From positions 682,001-746,000 of the forward strand of contig JAPFFF010000004.1 of NCBI GenBank assembly GCA_039105265.1: DNA of 64,000 nt, in the 5' to 3' direction. The position numbers were made by a program, and so were the translations under genes. Below the pieces are notes generated by a model. That model made no database searches. It was not told the origin of the DNA and saw only the letters and a program-made list of their open reading frames with translations. Below, one piece after another: positions 41,278-53,200 of this stretch. How positions within the stretch are numbered: the first letter of the stretch is position 1; every line of letters begins with the position of its first letter. The stretch comes from Tritrichomonas musculus (taxonomy: Eukaryota; Parabasalia; Tritrichomonadida; Tritrichomonadidae).

Positions 41278-44200
41278 ATGATTCAAAAAATGGATGAAAC
41301 AAACAAGAAAAATGCTTTAGAATATTCATCAAAGGTTTGCAGCAAAGTATTTGATGTTTTCTTAATTGAAAAATCCAAAGATAATAATAAAAAATGGGAA
41401 TCATCAATTATAAGTGTTTTAAATTTTGGTATTATATTATTCAAACCAAATAATAACTTAGTTGAAGATTCGAGATACTATTGGATTGAAATCAAACAAA
41501 TTAAATACGACAATTTAAATGACTTTATCGATATGAAATTTGGCTCTAAACAAATTAAAATTAAATCAGATATTTTAAAAAAATTATATAATTTGTTTAC
41601 GAAAATATTGAAAAGAGTACTTCCAATTGAATCTCAAAAAAGTTTACAGCTTGAAAATTGCCAATCACAGTTAGATGGTATAGGCGCGATATATCGTTTT
41701 GAAGCTTATCTTAACGTTTTCAAACGCAAAGATGCTTATTCACTTATTCAAACCAATTTTATGCCTTTGATTCATTTTGGAGCAAGCTCGTTAACTTATT
41801 TCGATTTTGGAATTTTTCATAGGCCTGATATATTTCTTTGTTTTTGTGATGCTTTTTCACCATGCTCAAATCTCGAATCACTTATAGTTCCAAATTTCGA
41901 AAAATCCGATGTTTTTTCCGAATTAGCTCAAAAGATTCATTTATTTACTCATTTACAACATCTCTCGATTGATGCTAAAAAAAGTGGCAAATTTAAAGAT
42001 TTTTGTGAAAAATCTGAAAAAGCCAATTCATTAAAATCAATAGAATTATCAAATCCACATTTGGAACTCCAGCAAAAAGAAATAACAAATTTAGGCCATC
42101 TTATGAAAAAAAAATCATTCAACTCTATTTCGATTCATTCAAAAATTACAGATTCAAAATTATTTTTTTCTGTATTAAGTGATTCAACAATATCTAGCAA
42201 TTTACGTATTTTTGAACTTAGCGGATTTTTATTCAATGAAAGCACCTTTGATAATTTATTGTCGAAGTTAGATCACCTTTATTGCCTTTCATTAATTGGC
42301 TGCAAATTACCTATGAGTACAATCCTCCTATCAATCTCAAAAAGTCAAACTCTTCGAATGTTAAAAATTGAAAAAACCAACTGCCAACTTCAAGATAGCT
42401 TTAAATGCACATTTCCACCATTCTTTTATAGACTTGATGTTCCTAATTTGGAATGGGATCCAAAATCTTTAACAACATTTATGAAACTTATCGTCACAAA
42501 CAATTGGCAATATGGATTTCATTTAAATATTTCAAATGCTAACCAATCAGCTAATGTATGGGATGAAGTTTTTAAATCTCTTCCAAATGAACCAAATTCT
42601 GTTACTCGATTATATTTTGATGGTAATCCCGTAAATAAAAGTTTTTGCAGATATATTTTGGAGTACAGCAGATACCTTCAATTTCTTTCTTTATCAAATT
42701 GCAAATTTGAAGATGTTAAAGAATATCAATCTTCATTTGAAAAACCAAAATATCTTGAAACTGTTTTGATTCCGAATAACAATTCATCACAAAAAGTTAA
42801 TAATGACATAATTAATGAAGTTCTGCCTGCTTTGGCTCATTGCAAAATATTGGATATTAGTGGCCAGCCTTTAACCGACGATAATGCTTCTTTAATAGCA
42901 GATCTTTTTGATAACCATTCATTAAACTCATTGCAGTTTGATAATACAAAAATCACAGCAGCTGGCATAAATATAATTTTACCAGCTGCAGAAAGGAAAA
43001 AAAAATTGATTGGCCAAAATTTCTCTATCCAACTTCTATATCCATATAATACTATAGAATTATTGAAAAAACAAAACATGGTGGATTCTCAATTTGAAAA
43101 AGATATAAAAATACGTTTTACAATAATTCAAGAAAAAATGTCTCCACCAGCTTCTTGTTGGACATTCAATTTTGATTTTCCAAAATACATATCTAGAAGT
43201 GCTATAGAACCAGTTGATACATTACCTCAGCCATTATCTAATTATAATTATAATACTTTTTCAGAATCTGAAAAAGAAAATGATAAGCAAATTAAAAAAG
43301 ATAATGATATACAAAACAAAAGTGATAATGATATGCAAGATAAAAGTGATAATGAAATTCAAAATAAAAGCGATAATGACAAATCCACTCTAGAGGAATC
43401 CCAAAAATCTCATTTATCAAATCAACGTAAAGTAGAAGTTGTTAAAACTCGTCCAAGGAAATTTGTCAAAAAAATTATTAAGAAAAGGAAAGTTAAAAAA
43501 GACAAATCAGCACAAAAAAGTGAACTTCAAGGTGACAATAAAAATGAAGATAATTATGATTATAGTTTTTTTGATGAAGACGAGAAAAGTCATGGCAATG
43601 GAAAAAATTCTGCCTCTGGTGGAAACAAACAAACAAATGAAATAGATATCGAGGTTACTATTGAAAGCAAAACTATGCAAAAGCAGGATAGCCAAATTAT
43701 AAATGCATTTGACAATGATGATTCTGATAATTTTCCTTCAAATAGCAAAAAATCAATTGTAAATCAGAGAATTAACGCTTTAACATCATCTAATCCGGAT
43801 GAAAATAATCCAACCAACAAAAAAACAGATGATTCTAATTCAAAAGATAATGGTAATTCAAAATCTAAGCCAAATAATAAATTTGATTCAGATTCTGATA
43901 ACTTTAATTCAATAAATAAGAGTCAATCAAAGTCAAATCCAAAAAATACATTTGGATCTGATTCTGATAAATTTAATCCAGATATTAAAAAGTCAGCAAA
44001 ACCACAACAAAAAGATAAATTTGAATCAGACTCAGATGAATTTAAATCAACTAACAAGAAGCATTCAAAGTCAAAGAACACTTTTGGATCTGATTCTGAT
44101 GATTTCAATTCGACATCCAAAAAGACAAATAAACAACAACAAAACAACAAATTTGAATCCAATTCAGATGAATTTAATTCAACTAACAAGAACCAGCCAA

Positions 44201-47200
44201 AATCAAAAACGAAGAACACCTTTGGATCAGATTCAGACGAATTTAATTCTACTAGTAAAAAGACAATCAAACCGCCACAAAAGGACAAATTTGAATCAAA
44301 CTCAGACGAATTTACTTCAACAAATAAGAAAAATAAGAAACCAGATCAAAAAAATAATTTTGAATCAGATTCTGGCGAATTCAATTCAACCAGTAAAAAA
44401 CAAACCAAACCACAACCAAAAGATAAATTTGGATCAAATTCAGATGAATTTAACTCATCCAACAAGAAGCCAGAAAAGCCAAAACAAAAGAATAATTTTG
44501 AATCAGACTCAGATGACTTCAAGTCAATGAGCAAGAGTCAGCAGAAGCCAAGTCAAAAGAATGCCTTTGATTCTGGCTCGGACGGATTCAACTCAGCCAG
44601 CAAGAAAACTGCAAAAGCTAAACAAAATAACAAGTTTGAATCTGATTCAGATAAATTCAATTCATCCAATAAAAAAGCTGAAAAATCAAAGAAAACAAAC
44701 GCTTTCGAATCTGATTCAGATGAATTCAACTCAACGAGTAAAAAACAGCAACAGGCTAAGAAAAAGAGCAACTTTGAGTCAGATTCAGATGAATTTAATT
44801 CAGCAAGTAAAAAGTCAACAAAACCACAACAAAAAGGAAAGTTTGGTTCAGATTCAGATGAATTTAATTCAGCAAGTAAAAAGTCAACAAAACCACAACA
44901 AAAAGGAAAGTTTGGTTCAGATTCAGATGAATTTAATTCAACTAGTAAAAAACAGCAACAAGCTAAACAAAAAGATAAATTTGAATCAAATTCAGATGAA
45001 TTTAATTCTACTAGCAAAAAGCAACAGCAGGCTAAGCAAAAGAGCAACTTTGAGTCAGATTCAGACGAATTTAATTCGACTAGTAATAAACAGCAACAAG
45101 CTAAGCAAAAAGATAAATTTGAATCAAATTCAGACGAATTTAATTCAGCAAGTAAAAAGTCAACAAAACCACAACAAAGAGAAAAGTTTGGTTCAGATTC
45201 AGATGAATTTAATTCTACTAGTAAAAAGCAGCAACAGGCTAAGCAAAAGAGCAACTTTGAGTCAGATTCCGACGAATTTAATTCGACAAGTAAAAAGCAG
45301 CAACAAGCTAAACAAAAGAGCAACTTTGAGTCAGATTCAGACGAATTTAATTCAGCAAGTAAAAAGTCAACAAAACCACAACAAAAAGGAAAGTTTGGTT
45401 CAGATTCAGATGAATTTATTTCGACTAGTAAAAAGCAGCAACAGGCTAAACAAAAAGATAAATTTGAATCAAATTCAGACGAATTTAATTCAGCAAGTAA
45501 AAAGTCAACAAAACCACAACAGAAAGGAAAATTTGATTCAGATTCAGATGCCTTCAATTCATCCAAAAAGAAGGCAGAAGACCAGAAACAGAAAGGTTCA
45601 ATTGAATCGGATTCAGAACAATTTAATTCAGCAAATAGGAAATTAGCAAAATCACAACAGAAAAATAAATTTGAATCAGATTCAGACGAGTTTAACTCAG
45701 CTAGCAAGAAGCAGCCAAAACCAAAGAACACTTTTGGATCAGATTCAGATGGATTTGCTTCATCAAGTAAGAAAGACAAGAAACCAGAGCAAAAGAAAGC
45801 TTTTGGCTCTGATTCAAATGAATTCAATTCAACAAGTAAAAAGCAAAATAAACAGCAGAAAGACAAATTTGAGTCAAATTCAGACGAATTCAACTCATCC
45901 AACAAGAAACAAGAGAAGCCAAAACAAAATAACAATTTCGAATCAGATTCAGACAAATTTAATTCAAATAGTAAAAAGCAGCAACAATCTAAGCAGAAAG
46001 ATAAATTTGAGTCAAACTCAGACAAATTCAATTCAGCAAGCAAAAAGTCAGCCAATAAACAAAAGAAAGACACGTTCAATTCAGATTCAGACGAATTCAA
46101 CTCAGCAAGTAAAAAGCAAGCTAAACAACAGCAAAAAGATAAATTTGAGTCAAATTCAGACGAATTCAGCTCAACAAGTAAAAAGCAAGTTAAACAACAG
46201 CAAAAAGATAAATTTGAGTCAAATTCAGATGAATTCAACTCAGCAAGTAAAAAGCAGCAACAAACTAAGCAAAAAGATAAATTTGAGTCAAACTCAGACG
46301 AATTCAATTCAGCAAGCAAAAAGTCAGCCAATAAACAAAAGAAAGACACATTCAATTCAGATTCAGATGAATTCAGCTCAGCAAGTAAAAAGCAAGCTAA
46401 GCAGCAAACGAAAGATAAATTTGAGTCAAATTCAGATGAATTCAATTCATCCAACAAGAAACAGGAGAAGCCAAAGCAAAAGAATAGTTTTGAATCAGAT
46501 TCAGAAAAATTCAACTCAGCGAATAAAAAACTAACAAAACCACAAAACAAAGAGGCACCTGATTCAGACACGGATGGGTTCAATTCAGCAAGTAAAAAGT
46601 CAACCAAAACACAACAGAAAGACAATTCTGAGTCAAATTCAGATGGATTCAACTCCACAGGCAAAAAGACGACAAAGTTACAGCAAAAAGGAGACTCTGA
46701 CTCTGATTCAGAAGCTTTCAGCTCAACAAACAAAAAGTTAACAAAATCACAAACCAAAGAAGCATCTCAGTCAGACTCAGAGCAGTTCAATTCAGCAAGC
46801 AAAAAGTCAACAAAACAAGAAAAGCCAAAACAAAAGAACAGCTTTGAATCAGACTCAGAACAGTTCAATTCAGCAAGCAAAAAGTCAACGAAACAACAGC
46901 AGAAAGACAAATTTGAATCAAATTCAGAATCATTCAATTCAGTAAGTAAAAAGTCAACGAAACAACAACAGAAAGACAAATTTGAATCAGACTCAGAATC
47001 ATTCAATTCAGTAAGTAAAAAGTCAACTAAACAACAACAGAAAGACAAATCTGAATCAGACTCAGAGAAATTCAATTCAGCAAGCAAAAAGTCAGCAAAA
47101 CAAGAAAAGCCAAAACAAAAGAACAGCTTTGAATCAGACTCAGAACAGTTCAATTCAGCAAGCAAAAAGTCAACGAAACAACAGCAGAAAGACAAATCTG

Positions 47201-50200
47201 AATCAGACTCAGAGAAATTTAATTCATCAAGCAAGAAATCAACGAAAACACAACAAAAAGACAAATTTGAATCAGACTCAGAGAAATTCAATTCAGCAAG
47301 CAAAAAGTCAGCAAAACAAAAGAACAGCTTTGAATCAGACTCAGAACAGTTCAATTCAGCAAGCAAAAAGTCAACGAAACAACAGCAGAAAGACAAATTT
47401 GAATCAAATTCAGAATCATTCAATTCAGTAAGTAAAAAGTCAACGAAACAACAACAGAAAGACAAATTTGAATCAGACTCAGAATCATTCAATTCAGTAA
47501 GTAAAAAGTCAACTAAACAACAACAGAAAGACAAATCTGAATCAGACTCAGAGAAATTCAATTCAGCAAGCAAAAAGTCAACAAAAACACAGCAGAAAGA
47601 CGAACCTGAGTCTAATTCAGAGGCACCTAGCTCATCGAAGGGAAGCAAGTCCAAAACGAAGGCAAACAGCAGAGGTCGCCAGAGCGACACAAAGAGCGAC
47701 CTTGAATCATCAGAAGCGAATCCAGAGAAGCGTAATGACGAGCTCTCCAAGTCGCAAAGCCCCAAAAAGAAGAAAAGCTTCTTCGGCGACTTGTTCACAG
47801 ACTCAGAGTCGCATTCAGAGAGCGCCGCAAAGAAGAAGGAGAAGCCAGAATCAGTGCCAGCATCATCCAAGCAGAAGAGCAAGAAATTAGATGGCTCCTT
47901 ATCAAACAGCATAAAAGACAAGTTCACGACTTTCTTTGCTTCGTCGACAGATGACGAAAGTCAAAGTGAAAACGGTTTGGCTGGACTGAAAAAGTTTAAT
48001 TCATCTGCTAGAAAAGTTGACAAATTGTCAGAAAATGAAAATTCAGAAGACGACATTTCAAACAGCAGCGTATCTAAAAAGAGCTCGAATAGGACTGTCA
48101 CCATCCATTCGTTAGAAAATCAAAGCGAATCCGGAAGCTCTGAAAATCCATCCAACAAAAAATCAGTAATAAAAAGTGATCTTGGAAGTGATACAAACAA
48201 TAAAAACTCAGAAAAAAATGAAGAATTAAGTTCAGACAGTTCTAAACAGAATCATAAAGATGAATTGAGCGAAAACGAAGATGAAAAAGAAGATGAAAAC
48301 AATTATTTAAATGAAGATGAAAATAATTCAAATAAAGATGAAAAAGAAGATGAAAACAATTATTTAAATGATGATGAAAATAATTCAAATGATGATGAAA
48401 ATAATTCAAATGATGATGAAAATAATTCAAATGATGATGAAAATAATTCAAATGATGATGAAAATAATTTAAATGATGATGAAATCATTGATGATGATGA
48501 TGATGATGATAGTGGATTTGGAAATAGAAGGAGGAAAAATAAAGGAAAGAATATTAATTTAGCTGATGATGATGAGGAAGAAGACTTGGTGAGCTTTATA
48601 GAGAGCATGACAAATGAAGATGACAATTTCAGCAGCACTGCTGAAAGTGAAAATGGCAAAAGAAGTAAAAACAGAAATAGAAAGAAGAGTGGAAGTGGAA
48701 ACAAACAAAACAATCAATTTGAATCAAGTGAAGGACAAGATGAAAGTTCATCAACAATGAGAAGAAATGCTCAAAACACTTCAGAAAAACAAGAATCAAG
48801 TGATTTTGAAAGTGACAAACCTAGCAAAATCCCAACAAGAACTAAAATTCCAAAATTCACCGACTCAGAAAGAGAAAACGATGATGAAAGTGAAAACCAA
48901 AACCAAACTAAGCAACTCAATTCAAGTGAAAACGAAGATCAGCACCAAAGTTCATCTTCATTAAAGAAGCCAGCGCAAAAATCAACAAAGAAGGCCCGGG
49001 ACACTTCAGAGAAGCATGAATCAAGTGAAAATGAAAGCGAAAGTGGAAAGATAAGGACAAAGTCTCCTGAAAAGCAAGAGTCAAGCGGCCTTGGAAACGA
49101 GAGTGATGACAAGAAGCAAAGCTCATCGGCAATGGGAGGCAAGTCAATTAAACAGAAGAAGTCGAGACAAAATGAATCAGAATCAAGCGAAACTGATGAC
49201 AAAAAAGACTCACTACACAAAAGTCAAAGAAAAGCAAATCAGACAACAAGAAACATGCCATTTGACTCTGAAAAAGAAGATGAAAGCGAAAGCCAAAACT
49301 CACCTAAAACTAAGAAGCAAACCAAGAAAGAAAACCAGCCCGAACCAAGTGAAAATGAAAGTGAAAGCGAGAGCCAAAGCCAAAACTCACCTAAAACTAA
49401 GAAACAAAACCAGCACGAACCAAGCGAAAATGAAAGCGAAAGCCAAAACTCACCTAAAACTAAGAAGCAAACCAAGAAAGAAAACCAGCACGAACCAAGC
49501 GAAAATGAAAATGAAAGCGAGAGCCAAAGCCAAAACTCACCTAAAACTAAGAAGCAAACAAAGAAAGAAAACCAGCCCGAACCAAGTGAAAATGAAAGTG
49601 AAAGCGAGAGCCAAAACTCACCTAGAACTAAGAAACAAAACCAGCACGAACCAAGCGAAAATGAAAGTGAGAGCCAAAACTCACCCAAAACCAAGAAGCA
49701 AGCTAGATCACGCAGCCAACAGGAAGACAGCGATCTGGAAAGTGAGAGCGGAAGCCAAAGGCCAAATCAAAAGCAGGCAGGCCAATTTGAGTCAGGCGAA
49801 TTTGGAAGAGAGAATGAAAGCGAAGACCAGCACCAAAGTTCATCATCAATGAGGAACCAAGCACGGAAATCCACCAAGCAAGCCCAGAACTATTCAGAGC
49901 AGCAAGAATCAAGTGAAAAAGAAAGCGAAAATGAAGGACTAATGAAAAGTCTGACTAACAAGAGACAAAAACCTGCCAGACAGGCAAAGTCTGCACAAAA
50001 CTTGTCAGAGGAGCAAGAGTCAAGCGAGAATGAAAATGACGAGCAAGACTCACTGCGAATGAGTCAAAGAAAATCTCGTCAGCAAAAGCAAAATGACTCA
50101 AGCGATTTCAGAAACGAAAGCGAAAGCGGAAGCCTGATGAAAAGCCAAAACTCGGCAAGTAAAAAGAAAGCCAAGCAAACAAGTCAGCATGACTCAAGCG

Positions 50201-53200
50201 ATATCGCAAACGAAAATGAAAGCGAAAATCAAAATCAAAAGCAAGAGTCAAGCGAAGCTGAGAACGAAAGTGAAAGTGGAAACAGAAAGCCAACCAAAAG
50301 CAAAAATCAGGCACATCAGCAAGAGTCAAGCGAAGCTGAGAACGAAAGTGAAAGTGGAAACAGAAAGCCAACCAAAAGCAAAAATCAGGCACATCAGCAA
50401 GAGTCAAGCGAGGTTGAAAACGAAAGTGAAAGTGGAAACAGAAAGTCAACCAAAAGCAAAAATCAGGCACATCAGCAAGAATCAAGCGAAGCTGAGAACG
50501 AAAGTGAAAGTGGAAACAGAAAGCCAACCAAAAGCAAAAATCAGGCACATCAGCAAGAGTCAAGCGAAGCTGAGAACGAAAGTGAAAGTGGAAACAGAAA
50601 GCCAACCAAAAGCAAAAATCAGGCACATCAGCAAGAGTCAAGCGAGGTTGAAAACGAAAGTGAAAGTGGAAACAGAAAGTCAACCAAAAGCAAAAATCAG
50701 GCACATCAGCAAGAGTCAAGCGAGGTTGAAAACGAAAGTGAAAGTGGAAACAGAAAGTCAACCAAAAGCAAAAATCAGGCACATCAGCAAGAGTCAAGCG
50801 AAGCTGAGAACGAAAGTGAAAGTGGAAACAGAAAGCCAACCAAAAGCAAAAATCAGGCACATCAGCAAGAGTCAAGCGAAGCTGAGAACGAAAGTGAAAG
50901 TGGAAACAGAAAGCCAACCAAAAGCAAAAATCAGGCACATCAGCAAGAGTCAAGCGAGGTTGAAAACGAAAGTGAAAGTGGAAACAGAAAGTCAACCAAA
51001 AGCAAAAATCAGGCACATCAGCAAGAATCAAGCGAAGCTGAGAACGAAAGTGAAAGTGGAAACAGAAAGTCAACCAAAAGCAAAAATCAGGCACATCAGC
51101 AAGAATCAAGCGAAGCTGAGAACGAAAGTGAAAGTGGAAACAGAAAGCCAACCAAAAGCAAAAATCAGGCACATCAGCAAGAGTCAAGCGAAGCTGAGAA
51201 CGAAAGTGAAAGTGGAAACAGAAAGCCAACCAAAAGCAAAAATCAGGCACATCAGCAAGAGTCAAGCGAAGCTGAGAACGAAAGTGAAAGTGGAAACAGA
51301 AAGCCAACCAAAAGCAAAAATCAGGCACATCAGCAAGAATCAAGCGAGGTTGAGAACGAAAGTGAAAGTGGAAACAGAAAGCCAACTAAAAGCAGAAAGC
51401 AGACTAGGCAAGATAATCAGCAAGAATCAAGCGATTTTGAAAACGAAAGTGAAAGTGGAAACAGAAAGCCAACCAAAAGCAAAAAGCAGACACATCAGCA
51501 AGAGTCGAGTGGCAATGAAAATGAAAGCGAGAGCCAGCAGCCAACCAGAACCAAGAAGCAGGCCAGGCAACAAAAAGAGAGCGATTTTGAAAACGAAAGT
51601 GAAAGCGGAAGACAGAAGCCAAGCCAAAAGCAGAACAAGCGAGACAATCTTTTTGAGTCAAGCGAGGAGCAGCACGAGAGTTCATCATCAATGAAGAGGC
51701 AGCGCCAAAAATCTGCCAAACAGAATCAAGATGCTTCAGAGCAGCACGAGTCAAGCGACCTTGGAAACAATGATGAAGAACCAAGCCAAAAGGCAAGGTC
51801 AATCAAAAACATTCAAAATCCAAGCAATCAATCAGAATCGAGCGACAATGAGAGTGACCCTCAAAAACAAATAAAATCAACAAAATTGAACAAAAGTCAG
51901 AAGCAAATCAATCAAAAGCAGAACAATTCTGAACAACAGCAAGAGTCGAGTGAAAATGAAAGTGACACTCAAAAACAGAAAAAATCAACAAAATTGAACA
52001 AAAGTCAGAAGCAAATCAATCAAAAGCAGAACAATTCTGAACAACAACAAGAATCGAGTGAAAATGAAAATGAGAGTGACACTCAAAAACAAATAAAATC
52101 AGCAAAATTGAACAAAAGCCAGAAGCAACTCAATCAAAAGCAAAATGATTCTGAGGAAGAATCGAGCGATTTTGAAAAAGGAAACCTAAAATCAAAAACT
52201 GCAAAATTGGAGTCAATTAAACAGACACAAAATTCAGATGAGCCAGAATCAAGCGACTCTGTAAGACAGAATTCAAAGACAATCAAAAACACGCAAAATC
52301 AAAGTGAAGCTGAAAATCAAGATGCAAACTCGTCTGGAAATGAAGATGACATCCAAGTGAAGAAGAAAGCAGCCAAACTGAGCCAGAGCCAGAAGCAGGA
52401 CGCAAGCGAGACACGAGAAACAAGCGAAGATGAAAGACAAGAAGGAGAGATAATCGAGTCTGAGAGCGGGAAGCGAAGAAACAAGACACAGAAGCCACCT
52501 TTTGAAGACTCCAGCGAGCACAGCGACAATGAGGAGCACGAATCAGGCGGACTCGAAAACGAAGAAGAAGTGCAAAACACGCCAGACAAAGATCAGCGTG
52601 AATCAAGCGAGGAGCAGCCAGCCACCAAAAATAAGAGAATTCCAAGTGGCTCTGAAAATGAAAGTTCAACAAGAAACCAGACTGAGCAGAACGAGCCAAG
52701 TGGTTCTGATGATCAAATCGCTTCAATCCAAGGCAAGCAAAGCAAGCTCAGGCCTAATCAAAGCGCCACTGAGCAGAACGAGTCAAGCGATTCTGAGAGG
52801 GACCAGCTTCCAGAGTCGATCAAGAACTCAAGCAGAAAGAGGGACCAAAATTCAAAGGCAACAATTGACATAGAAATCGAAATTGAGAGCCAAAATGCAG
52901 GCAGAAAAGGAAAGAAACAGTTCATCAGCTCCGAAAGTGAAAGTGAGAGCAAGAGGCAATTTGCAACCAGATCTGATGATGATGATGATGAGAAGCCAAA
53001 TAAAAATCAAGCAAATAATGATTCAAATCAAGCTGATATCGAAAGTGAAAATGAAATGCAAAAGAAGAAATCACAAGTAAGTGCTAAACAAGGAGAAATA
53101 GGAGAGAGTGAGAGTGATGACCAAATATCAATTCAAAATCAGAAATCAAAGTTAAACAACAAACAACAAGAATCATCTGGAAGTGAAAATGGAATTATAA

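Noticed and set aside
44553-47927. Long minus-strand open frames of several hundred codons opposite the giant gene
   Set aside because: They arise because the repeats lack stop codons in other frames. Their products (SSESDSNLSFCC-like) mirror the sense repeats and have no independent features.
50108-51694. Long frames in other phases over the 78-bp array, on both strands
   Set aside because: Same cause: an exact 78-bp period lets a stop-free frame persist through all units.
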